A stretch of DNA of 64,000 nt, from the NCBI GenBank assembly GCA_030490835.1, contig CM059972.1:43689452-43753451 (forward strand), given 5' to 3'. Positions 47,920 through 58,800 of this stretch are shown here, in pieces (the stretch's first letter is position 1; the number at the start of each line of letters is the position of its first letter). The notes beneath the pieces are model-generated. The model had not been told where the DNA came from, ran no database searches, and saw only the letters and a program-made list of their open reading frames with translations. The DNA comes from Annona cherimola. Its lineage: Eukaryota; Streptophyta; Magnoliopsida; Magnoliales; Annonaceae. The position numbers were made by a program, and so were the translations under genes.

Positions 47920-48638
47920 CGCACCTTCCTTGTAGATAAAAGAATAGTCCTCTAGTTCCTTTTACAACCGTCGAGGAGTCTCCACCATGAAATCATGAGG
48001 GTTATCTAGTATCCTCGTAGGAAGAAGAAAGCAACCTGAAAAAGTCTTGCGGGGTCAGTTGCGGCGACACCCTTCCCGAGAATGTAACCCTCCTGGCAGT
48101 TCAAGTGCTCAGTGAAGATTTTCTCTAGAATCATCAAGATCCGGGTGGAACGGCCAGAAATATCTTCCATAAGGTGACAGCGCATAGGGCTAAAGTGAGA
48201 AAATCCCTGTGAACATTGCAAGTTTTCACGACTTGTCAAGGCAGGATACCATTCAAAATAAGGAGTGCAGCCTCCCCAAGGATGACAAAAAAAGAGATCT
48301 TATTTCCTAGCACTTTGGGTAATTTTCTTTGGAGCACGCTGTCTCTTCCTAGACGTCATTCTGTCCTTTAAAAAATTCTTTCTATCAGTTTCTTTCTTCA
48401 TTGATGAGGATTTTTGCTTTCTAGACTCCTCACGGGCATATTGACCAGGAGTCTTGCGTTTCTTCCCAAGGAGAGGCAACACTGGGGGCACCACAGTTGA
48501 GACTGCCTCGGAAAAAGGAGCCATGATATCTTTTGACTTTTCCAAAGAATGCTGCTTTCTCATCGCTGATCTCTCTTTAGGTGAAAGAGCAGAAAATTCT
48601 GGAGAAGAAAGATCAGATTTGGTCTCTCTTAAAGCCAT
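47920..48638 (-). pseudogene. Unrecognised basic protein remnant, possibly the N-terminal half of the PMD gene
   Basis: Minus strand from ATG 48638: MALRETKSDLSSPEFSALS, then a very basic region (LGKKRKTPGQYAREESRKQK, DRMTSRKRQRAPKK) and a stop at 48300. The same frame goes on as DLFFCHPWGGCTPYFEW, ISGRSTRILMILEKIF and DPARLFQVAFFFLRGY, then a shift, LDNPHDFMVETPRRL, a stop, and KELEDYSFIYKEGA, cut at the family-C LTR end. I do not recognise a domain. Strand, order and the clean cut at an LTR suit it being the upstream part of the PMD gene at 15787-17035, but this is inference. The in-frame stop at 48300 could also lie in an intron. Confidence 0.35.
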
Positions 48639-49469
48639 TGTCTACACAAAAAAGGGGACTATCAAATTTCCCAAAAAAAAAGAGAACTACAGTGGCCATC
48701 ATATTTGAAACAAGAAGTCAGTGGGACCCGCAGACTATTTTTTTTTAAACGGAAATATATATATATATATATATCTATATGGCTCAGCATAAATGGGGGT
48801 ATTGAATGAAATCCGCTAAAGCATAAATAGCCACGGAGCGGTACCCCAAACCGGCAAATCATAGGGTCACGGGCTCGTTGACTTTTTAATGCTCCCAAAC
48901 GTTGTGTCTAGCTAAAAAAAAAAATCTCATGCCTTGGTTATTTAAAACCTTAGAAAATGATTGATGATAAAAGCATTCCGCTTTATTCCAGCAAGAAAAG
49001 AGAATGAGTCAAAAAAAGCCTGCCATACAACATGTCAGGAATCATGCCTTTACAAGTAGCCTACGACTGCATAATTCCTGAGGGGGCATTTGATAAGGTA
49101 CATTTCGAACTATGGATCCACTACAATTATATGATTAATTTCGGTTTATGAAATTATATGATTTTTCATGTGTGAAAAAAAAGAAGGAGAAGGAGAAAAA
49201 TTATAACAAAAGGAAAATTGATGGTACAAAAAAATAAAAATAAAAATACTTCTTTTTAGGTTGCAAAAAAAAGATATATGAAAGAAAACAAGCAAAAAAA
49301 AAGAAAAAAGGTTGGACGGTCAAACAAGATGACCAAAGAAAAAAAAATATAATAATAAAAAATATATATATAAATTAATTAATTAAGGGGCCTTTGCCAC
49401 AAAGAATTTTATTGTCCAACACCGAGAATGTCAGCAGCAAAAATTTTAAAAGAGAGAGAGAGAGGAAAT
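48639..49469. other. AT-rich spacer with a TA microsatellite
   Basis: No gene is supported. It has an (AT)n run at about 48757-48782, A-rich stretches at 49240-49370 and a GAGAGA run at 49452-49465 just before the ABCF fragment. Confidence 0.6.
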
Positions 49470-49966
49470 TTTTAGAGCCATGGATGCCTCAACTGTTGAG
49501 AAGTGTGCTGCTGAGATTTTATTTGGTCTTAGCTTCAACAAGAACATGCAAGAAAAGAAAACTCATGATTTTTCTGGTGGCTGACGTATGAGGATAGCAC
49601 CAGCACGGGCTTTGTTTATGAACCCAACAATCCTTCTACTTGATGAACCTACAAATCACCTAGATTTGGAAGCACGTGTCTGGTTGGAGGAGACATTAAA
49701 GAGATTTGATCGCATCCAGGTGGTGGTGTCTCACTCTCAGGACTTTCTGAATGGTGTCTATACAAACATCATACATATGCGGAATAAGAAACTCAAGATC
49801 TATACTGGTAACTTTGACCAGTACATACAAACCTGAGCTGAGTTAGATGAGAACCAGATGAAGCAGTATAGATGGGAGCAGGAACAGATTGCTTCGATGA
49901 AGGCGTACATTGCCCGGTTTGGTAATGGGTCTACAAAGCTAGCTCGCCAGGCACAGAGCAAGGCGA
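49470..49966 (+). pseudogene. ABCF1-like (GCN20-type) ATPase fragment
   Basis: 49487-49580 reads [20 protein letters not shown] and THDFSGG, then a TGA (49582-49584) where a Trp is expected in the ABC signature SGGW. It continues [30 protein letters not shown] (Walker B with catalytic Glu), [11 protein letters not shown] (H-switch), [10 protein letters not shown], a second TGA (49834), then [14 protein letters not shown] and [18 protein letters not shown]. This is the end of the first nucleotide-binding domain and the start of the linker of plant ABCF1. The text shows no intron. Walker A and the whole second domain are missing. Known role of ABCF proteins: soluble, ribosome-associated translation regulators. 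Two stops rule out function as ABCF. Confidence 0.85.
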
Positions 49967-50397
49967 TGATGAAACTTGGCTGGCGCTTGCCGGCAGAAGA
50001 GGAGGCGGACGATGAAGTGGAACTATCGGAGAGCTACACATGCGTCATATCGCGTGTAGAGAACGAGTCGACTTGGAAGCGCGAGTACTTTGAAACGCCC
50101 AAGGCGGTGTTCGGCGACGCTGGTGATAGGAATTCCGGTGTGCTTGCTTCGTCGCCACTGGTGGTGGTGGCGGACTTCTTGAGGGCGTGCTATCTGTGTA
50201 GGAAGAAACTTGATGGGTTGGATATCTTCATGTACGGAGGAGACAAGGCTTTTTCCAGCGTGGAGTGCAAATGCAAGCAAATTCTAAGCAATGAGCACAA
50301 AGAGAAATTTGTCTCTGGCTCACTGAAGGCTTTTGATTTCTCTGTTTCTCCTTGTTTCGCCCTAAGACTCTTCACAGCGGGTGTTGCAGCAGCTTAG
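49967..50397 (+). pseudogene. FCS-like zinc finger (FLZ, DUF581) fragment fused to the ABCF piece
   Basis: It is in frame with the last 35 codons of the ABCF fragment (one open frame from 49858 to the TAG at 50395-50397). It reads [29 protein letters not shown], then the FLZ domain [20 protein letters not shown] and [20 protein letters not shown], and a C-terminal [18 protein letters not shown]. The CxxC pair is kept (50188, 50197), but the defining Phe-Cys-Ser is Phe-Ser-Ser (50251-50259), losing a zinc ligand. FLZ proteins are plant-specific adaptors of SnRK1 kinase. Intronless continuity suggests a retrocopy. The fusion could give a 179-residue product only if transcribed. Confidence 0.75.
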
Positions 50398-50689
50398 TTA
50401 GTATGGTGGGACTATACAAAATAATATTATAAAGCATGTATGGAGAAGTATTTTTAAAAAAAATTCAAAAAAAATTGAGAGAAAAATAAGGGTACCTAGA
50501 AATAAATAACAGTACCACGGGGGTATAGGTAATAATGCATGTTATAGTGTGTGTATGGGAGAGAGAGAGAGGGCATAGAGGAGAATCATGGAGGTGAACG
50601 AGCGTAAACGCGTATTTCTCAAAGTCTTTCGATGCTTATTGTAGCAGCCGGACTTCCTTTACACAACCAGATCCATCTTTCAGAACATC
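50398..50689. other. Spacer, no gene seen
   Basis: A-rich run at 50452-50475 and a (GA)n run at about 50560-50572. The A-rich stretch about 60 bp after the FLZ stop could be a decayed poly(A) of a retrocopy, but no matching target duplication is visible. Confidence 0.4.
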
Positions 50690-51287
50690 TACCAAAATGC
50701 CTTCCTCTGTCCTCTATGCTAATCCCCGTTCACTCACTCCAAATCTCTTCAGAAGACTCCATTGGCTTGATTCATACGGAAAAACCAACAAAACCCAGCT
50801 TCAGATTTCCAAGGAACTCCTCGGATTCTCGGTTGCGAATCGGAATCGCTTAGTGAATTGCTAGGGTGAGTCAACTCTCTTTGTTCGGTCCTATTCAAAG
50901 ACGGCAGATGCCAAGTCCTTGAACGCTGAGTCGAGGATGGAAAGAGGGTTGGGAGACAAGGTGGCGTTTGAGTTTCTAGATGGTGGAGGAAGTAGATCGA
51001 ATGTCAAGGTGGGGAAGACAAATGTTCCAGCACATCTACACTCATCTAAAATGAGCATGGGTGATCAGGCGTTCTTTCTCTTGGCATTTGTAGCTTGCAC
51101 GACCTTTATAGCATTTACCAGCTTGGTGATTGCTGTTGTTCCAACCATCTTTGCTATGGGGAGAGTTGCGACTTCTCTTGCAAAGCTAGCAAATACTGCC
51201 CGTAAGGAGCTGCCGAGAACAATGGCTGCAATCAGGCTCATTAATCAAGGACTCGGAGATAGGAGTGCGAGCAACGGATGGGTGTAA
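50690..51287 (+). pseudogene. Fragment of a probable chloroplast membrane protein (DUF948-like)
   Basis: 50690-50860 gives a Ser/Arg-rich, transit-peptide-like head in two frames (MPSSVLYANPRSLTPNLF; KPTKPSFRFPRNSSDSRLRI). From 50868 another frame gives SKTADAKSLNAESRMERGLG, a spacer, HLHSSKMSMGDQAFFLLAFV, a hydrophobic segment through FTSLVIAVVPTIFAMGRVAT, and LAKLANTARKELPRTMAAIR, ending at a stop at 51287. From memory, this resembles the first exon of a conserved plastid-targeted plant protein with one membrane helix followed by a DUF948-like coiled coil, which is missing here. The break suggests truncation at an exon end. The frame change near 50860 and lack of downstream exons make it a pseudogene. 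Confidence 0.5.
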
Positions 51288-51367
51288 GACGAGGTTGTTG
51301 ATTGTGACGGGACAGAAGCGAGTAAATGCAAGACAGTGACATGGCAAAATATTTCCGCGGTAATGCA

Positions 51368-51473
51368 TTCCGTGGTAAAAGTTTCCTGCTCAAGCCACAC
51401 GCAACGGAGTTCCGCGGTAAAAGTTTCCCGCTCAAGCCGTGCGCAACGGAGTTTCGTGGGAATGGTTTCTTAC
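51368..51473 (+). repeat. 42-bp minisatellite, about 2.5 copies
   Basis: TTCCGTGGTAAAAGTTTCC (51368) and TTCCGCGGTAAAAGTTTCC (51410) start near-identical units containing CTCAAGCC and CGCAACGGAG. A partial third starts near 51452. Confidence 0.8.
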
Positions 51474-51589
51474 CCGCGGAACTGCATTCCCGGGCTTATA
51501 AATAAGACCACAGAATCAAAAAGAAAAAAAACATAGAACGTAAGTTCTCAATCCCTTTTGAATTTAAATTCTTTTTCAGTATTTTTTTA

Positions 51590-52004
51590 ATATATATATT
51601 CAAGGACCCAAAAAAATATATATTATTTTCTAAAATACATATATATTCAAGGCCTTCAAAAATATATATATTAAATTCTAAAATACATATATATATATAT
51701 ATATTCAAGGCCTCCAAAAATATATATATTATTTTTTAAAATACATATATATATATTAAAGGCCTCCAAAAAATATATATATTATTTACTAAAATACATA
51801 TATATATATTAAGGGCTTCCAAATATATATATATTATTTTCTAAAATATATATATATATATTAAAGACTTCTAAAAATATATATCATATATATATACATA
51901 CATATACTTCTCCCCAAGTAGATACTCCCCAGGTGGTGGGTTAAGTTGATACACGGAGCTAAGTACCTTTTTATTAAAAATAATAATATATATAAAAGGC
52001 CTTC
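51590..52004 (+). repeat. AT-rich ~50-bp minisatellite, left half
   Basis: Units of CCAAAAATATATAT, TATTTTCTAAAATACATA and TATATTAAAGGCCT. It ends in a unique tail (ACTTCTCCCCAAGTAGATAC... GGTGGTGGGTTAAGTTGATAC) before the solo LTR at 52005. Confidence 0.85.
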
Positions 52005-53749
52005 TGTGAGAACCAGGTATTTTATTCTATTTTTATTATAACTTTTCTCTATTTATGAGGTAACTTATGAACATGCTAGTAAGAATTTTACGATATTAAT
52101 GGATACATAACATACATGGACACGACATTTAAGAGATGTATAGTGCATATGTGCATGTATGATTAGCGTTCCATTGATGGGTACTATGACTATTGTTTCC
52201 CTAGCAGAGTAGGTACGGGGTTCGACCTGCCCGGTCAGGTCGCGGGGGTCAAGGGGGCAGCGCCCTTGCGGGGGTGCAGGGGGCAGCGCCCCCGAAGAAA
52301 ATTTTAATTATTAAGTCGTATGAATGGGAGAGTAAATTACTAATTGCAATTAGACCCGATCCATGTTCCGACCCGACCCGATAGGGATTCAGTAATAAAG
52401 GAAGCCCGCGCGCGCTAAGGTTCATTTTTCATCCCGCACCCGGCTATCTTCCTTCTTCTTCTCTTTCCGTTCTCTGCGTCTTCTCTTCTTTCCCCACCAT
52501 TCAGTTCGGGCTAGCCACGGATTCATTCAAGGAAGCTCTACCGACTGTTTGAGGATCATCGACTCGAATCGTGGAAGTTCCGAATCTCTCAGTCTAAGTC
52601 TGGAGCACTGTTTTTGGGGGAAATTTTGATTCAAGTAAGTAGATGTCGCCCCTTCTCGATTTAGTGATGGAATTTTATGTTAAACGCGATGCGAGGCTAG
52701 AGGGAATGTATAGCTTCTAACGACTCCATGGTATTAGGCGTAGAGTTCGTAACAGTTAGGGTTCATGGTGAATTTACTTTGAATGCGTGATTTCTATGAT
52801 GTAAAAGACTTCTTAGCAGTTGTTATATTGTTGGAATGTGACGTGAATTGATTGGCCCCAATCGAGAGTATGAATTGAAGGTTCTTTCATTTCGCACCTA
52901 TCATGTGTTTGATAAAATGCTTGTGTGACAGATCTATGTGTTGAATCTGAATTGTGTTGATGTTGTATGCGTGGTTTGCGATGTGTTTCATTGTCTGTTA
53001 TGTATGATGCGTTATCTCAAATAGTTGGTTGTAAGGGTTGTTCATAGCCCCTGATTGACATGAGGAGAGGGTTGTTCATGGCCCTTGATGGACATGAGTA
53101 GATGATTGGTCGTGTTGTTCAATCTGTGTGTATGGTTATATGCATACGATCTTGGGAGTGGGTATTGGATCCATGTGTATTAGCTTCATCACTATATGAG
53201 CATCCATCATTATGCTTATTTCCATTTTGTGCTAACCACTATCTACTTACTGGGTCTATTTAGACTCATATCATTTGTTATTGTGCTTTTAGATCGCAGG
53301 TCAGAAGGGGAACTTAAGGATGGAACAAGTTGAAGATCAAACATGAGAGACCCTAGCACAATATGTTGATTTCAGTTCTTTTAGACTTGTGCTCTTTTTG
53401 ATAATCATATATGTAGACAATTACTTAGGCGGGTTCGCTTTGACAACTATAATGTATTTGGTATTTCAGATTGGATTATAATCCTTGTTGATGCACATAT
53501 GCATGACTATTATATCTGTTTGTTGTGTAAGGAAAATATGTAATGATTTCCTTCTATATGAATGTTCTTATTATATGAAGATGCAAGTATATAAATAGGA
53601 TTGAATGTTACAGATGGAAATGTTATGAATATCAGGTCATGTATTCCATATTACCCCTTGTATGTTATGGGGAGATGCTGCCGAATTTTTCTTAGATTGT
53701 GTAGCGCCGTTGATTAGTTATTGAGTATTTTTATGAATGGGGCGTTACA
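52005..53749 (+). mobile_element. Solo LTR (1745 bp) with CCTTC target duplication
   Basis: Starts TGTGAGAACC, ends GGGGCGTTACA, flanked by CCTTC at 52000-52004 and 53750-53754. Contains GGGGGCAGCGCCCCC (52274-52288), a donor-like CAAGTAAGT (52632-52640), and TTACTGGGT...AGACTCAT followed by an acceptor-like CGCAG (53299). Distantly related to families A-D by layout and end block, but a separate family. No internal region. Confidence 0.9.
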
Positions 53750-53754
53750 CCTTC

Positions 53755-54180
53755 AAAATATATATATTATTTTCTAAAATACATATATATATTAAAGGTC
53801 TCCAAAAAATATATATTATTTTCTAAAATACATATATATATTAAAGGTCTCCAAAAAATATATATTATTTTCTAAAATACATATATATATTAAAGGTCTC
53901 CAAAAAAAATATATATTATTTTCTAAAATACATATATATATTAAAGGTCTCCAAAAAATATATATTATTTTCTAAAATACATATATATATTAAAGGTCTC
54001 CAAAAAAAATATATATTATTTTCTAAAATACATATATATTAAAGGCCTTCAAAAATATATAGCATTTTCTAAAATGCATATATATATATATTAAAGGCCT
54101 CCAAAAATATATATATATTATTTTCTAAAAAATATATATATACATACATATACTTCTCCCGAAGTAAATACTTCCCAGGT
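53755..54180 (+). repeat. AT-rich ~50-bp minisatellite, right half
   Basis: Seven or more units continue the array cut by the solo LTR, several nearly identical (TATTTTCTAAAATACATATA ... AAAGGTCTCC). It ends with a second copy of the tail seen at 51905-51960 (ACTTCTCCCGAAGTAAATAC ... GGTGGTGGGTTGAGTTGATAC), so the whole array-plus-tail is duplicated. Confidence 0.85.
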
Positions 54181-54639
54181 GGTGGGTTGAGTTGATACAC
54201 GAGGCTAAGCATCTTTTTTTATTATTAAAAAAAAAGAAAACCTTTTTACTGAAACCTGAACCTTGATGTCCGAGTAAGGCCACTATGTGAACCTGCTGCG
54301 CTACCGGAACGGAATCGTCAAACCCCCCTGCTTTTCATGATTTGAGCAATCAAATCATGATGGATCTAAATAGATCCTACTTTGCTATAGCAAGAGAGTT
54401 TTTGTAATACACCTACTGCGGGCACTTTACCCTTACTTGAGGAATACGCGTGATTCATGGGACCCTCTAAGTGGTACCACCTATGGACATGGAAATTTAT
54501 ATAGAAGGGGAAGATGCTTTGCATTGAAAAGTTATAAAAACTCTTTTCTTAAGCCATGATCGGGAATTTATAGATCTATTGCGATATGTATAAGTGTAAA
54601 TTCTACACTACTCACACTTGAAAGTTAGGCGAGCAACTT
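54181..54639. other. Spacer, no gene seen
   Basis: Mixed-composition DNA without an ORF of note or a recognised element. Confidence 0.5.
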
Positions 54640-55110
54640 CCACTCGTGCCTCTTATTTAGGCTCAAATGTGCCCAAAACTCTTCAATAGGTTCTAGTGGG
54701 CCCAAAAACCTTCCAAAAGGCTCAATTGGGCCCGAAATCCTCTAACAGGCCAATTGAGCCCAAAATCCTTCAATAACCTTATTTGAGTCTAAAATTTCCC
54801 AGGGTTGCTTAAAATATCCTAGTTTGACCCAAAATTTTATCAACAAGCCCAGTTGAGCCCAAAACTTACTAGTAAACTCATTTGAACCCAAAACTTCCCA
54901 ATAAGCTTACTTGGGTTTAATATTCCATATTTGAGCCCATAACCTCTATTGGCCTGCCTGGACCCAAAAATAACTTCACTTGGGCCCCATCTGGCCCACT
55001 TGAACGCATTAGAACCAAAAAGCCCACTTGGGCCTAAGAAGTTGAGCTAAGCCCAGAAGGCCCAAACTCTTTTCAACAAGTCCAGTTAGGCCCAAACCTC
55101 TTTAGTTAGT
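54640..55110 (+). repeat. Degenerate tandem repeat with GGCCCAA core
   Basis: A unit of about 30-40 bp resembling GGCCCAATTGAGCCCAAAA plus CTTCCAATAG recurs a dozen or so times with much divergence. AGCCCA/TGGGCT and GGGCCC motifs are dense. Non-coding. Confidence 0.75.
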
Positions 55111-55453
55111 CCGAGTTGACTCAAACATATTTTCAAAATTTAGTTAAATTCATTTGTTGGTAAAAACCACCTAATTTTTCAATCTAGAGACTGAATGCGG
55201 GACATGTTGGTTTATTAAGCTGAAAGCAAGAGACGCTAGTGTGCTGTGGAAATCCAGAAGCTGAGAGCGTACTTAGCTTACTGTGTAGGGTCACTAGTGT
55301 TGCCGACGGGCCTCTCACTATTCCCAGACCGAGTCATGGCTGGTCGAAGGGCTAAGCGTAAACTCACATTTAAGTCATGGCGTGTGGCGTCATGTACCAC
55401 ATATTCGAGTCACGGCACGAGGCAAAGTGTACTCATTTACCTTTGTATTTTTT
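55111..55453. other. Spacer with a short incidental ORF
   Basis: The 70-codon ORF at 55246-55458 has no recognisable feature. I see nothing else here. Confidence 0.4.
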
Positions 55454-56078
55454 TGTGAGACACGATTTTTCGTGCATTTATAAAGTCGTAGAAAATTCTT
55501 TTACGCATTTCATCATTATTTCAATAAAATAATCATTTTTAGACTATTGTATTTAGCTCTTTTAATCAAGGGTTTTCTCGTTAGAGATGTAAAATCAGAG
55601 TGTGGAATACAATGCAAAATATTTCTGTGATATACTTCTCGGACTCGGTTAAAGAATTAAATGCTGGAAAAATAATTATGCTTTTATTTCCCAATCGCGG
55701 AGGAAAATTTTCAAGGCCGGAACAATGCCCATGTTGGGTATGATGTTGGTTATTCAAAGATGTTCATACAAAAGAAAACTTTGCCTGAAAACTATGCGGC
55801 TTGCTTACTGAGTTAATACTCACGATTTGTTTTCCAAACCCTAAGATAGGTGCAAGATGATTACAGAGGAGAAGCGTAGATTAAATGAAGAAATATAAGT
55901 TTTGTATTCCTTTGTATGCATTTATATGAAGGGTAATGTATTATGGAATGAATGTTTGCAAACTTGTTGCATCTAGATGGGATTATACACTGTTGATGTG
56001 TGATGTAGATTGGAATATGTCAAATAGTTGAAAAAAATGACGATGGGTGATATATGTATATTTTAACATGATACAAAT
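55454..56078 (+). repeat. LTR fragment, plus strand
   Basis: TGTGAGACACGATTTTTCG at 55454 looks like an LTR start, and CTTGCTTACTGAGTTAATAC... TTTTCCAAACCCTAAGATAG (55796-55850) is the conserved acceptor-like block of these LTR families. The end is cut at 56079 by a minus-strand LTR. The start call is tentative. Confidence 0.5.
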
Positions 56079-57078
56079 TGTGGCGCCCCCAACTCGAGCG
56101 TCACATCCTGAGCCTTACCTCAGGATCATTATTGACTGGTAAACGTGTCAGGATTGTTGCCCTGTCACACGGCGGGATTTAATGGATATTTATCCAGTTA
56201 ATTATAATTCCTTAAGAATTAATTTTATAATATTTTTTTCATTAAGTGCTCATTCAAGTCATCTTTGACCTAATATACACATTTCATATCAGATATAATC
56301 ATAAAATTCATAACATGTTTATCATCCATTGTCACATGTTTATAAAATACAAGGCATATCATAGATCACATAAGATCATAAAGACATCAAATACCAAGTC
56401 ATTTTACATTCATTAGCCAAAAGCGACACATATTAAAATTCATCAAATTTTTACATTCTTCCGTGCTCAATTCATTCTCCTTGTCTCCTTCATTTCTTCA
56501 CTTGTCTATGGGTTTGGAAAACAAAACGTGAGTTGTAAACTCAATAAGCAAGTCATGTATTTTTCAGGCAATTCATTTTGAAGGCATATTTATTTAAAAA
56601 TATTTCTTTTTATTCAATAGAGACACTTATCAAGTGATTAACTACCTGCGAAGCGAAAACCTTTTTATTTAAAATATTTTGGAAAGCAACATTATACCCC
56701 CTCGAGGGTACTTCATAACAATGCAATGCAATGCATGACATCATAGGATGGAAGCTCGCTAGGAGACCATCCTTCTTCATCTTCTCCCATCTAGGGAGGC
56801 GCCGCCGACCCTTGGCCTATCTTAGCGACTTGGTCACACCAAAGGGAGACAATCGGTCCACTTACACCTGTCAAGTGGACCTCATGCTCTGTACGCATGA
56901 ACCATTCTTGACATGCTAGCATGATTTTCTTGCATAAATTCATAAGACAATATTTTTCATATTTAACAAAGCAGTTATGTAAATCAGTTAGCAACACATA
57001 TTGAACTAAGGAATGACCATCCTTAAATACCCTAGAAATAAATTCAAACATCATTTGCTAAACCAATAAAAGCAGTTG
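56079..57078 (-). repeat. Family C/D LTR fragment, minus strand
   Basis: Begins TGTGGCGCCCCC, contains the reverse acceptor-like block (about 56505-56550) and the GC-rich core GGGAGGCGCCGCCGA (56795-56809) with CTTAGCGACTTGG. Closest to 44084-47919. Truncated at 57079 by the plus-strand family-A LTR. Confidence 0.85.
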
Positions 57079-57899
57079 TGTGAAACCCCAATAATATATG
57101 CGTCATTTCGATAATTGCAACCCTAGATTCTTATATAATTATTGAAAATTCATGAATTATATTGATAGATATGTGTATTGGAGATTGAAATAATGCAATT
57201 AGGAATTTAACCCCATGAATAGTGCATGTGAATAGTAATCGAGGATTAAGACACGAGATTTAGAGTTAATCACTTGGATTAACCTAATCACAAAAAGATA
57301 AAATAGAGATTTAATCACTACAAGACAAAATAGCAATTCTTTTTTATATTTTAATCAATTTTTTGATTTTTGTGGAAAAATAAAGAAAAATTCATAAGTT
57401 GCAATCCGGCGTCAGAATTCGATGAAATTTTTTATGGATGATTAAAAATTCATGATGGACATGATGAATGGGATAAGATGTGATGAAAATCAAAAATCAA
57501 GAGTCAAGATGGAATGTCAAAAGAAGATAAAAAAAGTAGTCAACTTTTAATTAATTCCACTTTTGACTTTTTAATAAAATAAATAATAAAAACATTAAAA
57601 AAATGAAAAGCAGCTGCAATGGCAGGGACGTGCTGGCTAAGGGTGGCTGAGCATTTGACCAAATCAATGATTTAAGATCATGATCATCATATACCAATGG
57701 CTAGGATTAATTTAGCCTAAATTAAATAATTTTAAAAATAAAAAATAGGTAAAAAATAGGGCTGCATAGGGGGGCTGGAGCAGGCCTAGGGTGGCAGCAC
57801 ATGGCTCAAAGCATTTTTCAAAATTTAAAAAAAATACCAATTTATAATTAAATACCTCAAAGCTGGGGGTAAATTCCAAATTCTTGAAAAATGCAACCC

Positions 57900-57907
57900 T
57901 ATAAATA
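57900..57907 (+). promoter_or_regulatory. TATA box of LTR A3
   Basis: TATAAATA followed by GGG, in the same context as the other A copies. Confidence 0.7.
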
Positions 57908-58761
57908 GGGCAGCAGGGTGAACGTCCAAGGCCATCAAAACCCAGCTCCATTTGAGTCATTCCAAGTCCCCAAATTATCCCACACGTCCAAGGAAAGAAA
58001 GAAGTAAGTTAGAGAGAGAAAGTGTGAGAAAAAGAGGCGTATCTCCACTTCGGGTAAGTGATTTCTACCTAAATTTTTTTTGAATGTTAAGTAGGGTAAA
58101 AACATGCTTAGATATTTCCTAAGCATCAGAAAATAAGTATAGATATAATGCTTAATTGAAATCATGTCGAAACATCAAAGATTTGGAGCGAAAATAGAGC
58201 ATTCGGAAAGATAACATATGATATGTGAAAATAATGCTTCAAAATTGATAAATGATGATTTGGGATGAATAAATATGATGTTGGGATGATGATATATTAG
58301 TTTCATAATTTTTAGAATTAAGGATTATGCTTAATTGAATTATGTTGATTTTTAGTATATGGAGAAAGTGATTTTTTTAGCCAAGTAAATGATGGTAAAT
58401 TCAAGATTTATGAATTTTTCCATAATTTACTAAGCATAATCTATGTCACGGTATTTTTTATTTTTGGAAAAAATGTCAATTTTTGGAACCCATGAATAGT
58501 AACCACGGATGAAAACTAACTACTACAGTAAACAGCGTGATTTCGGAGAAAATTTGAGATTTATTTTTATATTTTTTGAGGATATATGGATGGAATTTTT
58601 AAAGAATTTATGGATAAGAATTCATATAAATGAGTAATGACCAAGTATCTTTATAAGATTAACCTCTATAGAAATGAGGTAATGAATGATTATAAAGTAT
58701 GTATGGGAAGCGAACTAAGACATGGAATGATATAAATAGAATATTATTTTTCCATATATAG

Positions 58762-58800
58762 GAAAAGAAAAGGAAAAGGAGGAGGACTCAGACTGAGGAG
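58762..58800 (+). other. Putative micro-exon in LTR A3
   Basis: 39-nt purine-rich block bordered by CCATATATAG and GTAAGCAAGC. Confidence 0.5.

Noticed and set aside
48757..48782. (AT)n run as a regulatory site
   Set aside because: Simple microsatellite without further context.
49394..49836. ABCF1 as a working gene
   Set aside because: Two in-frame stops, no Walker A, no second ATPase domain.
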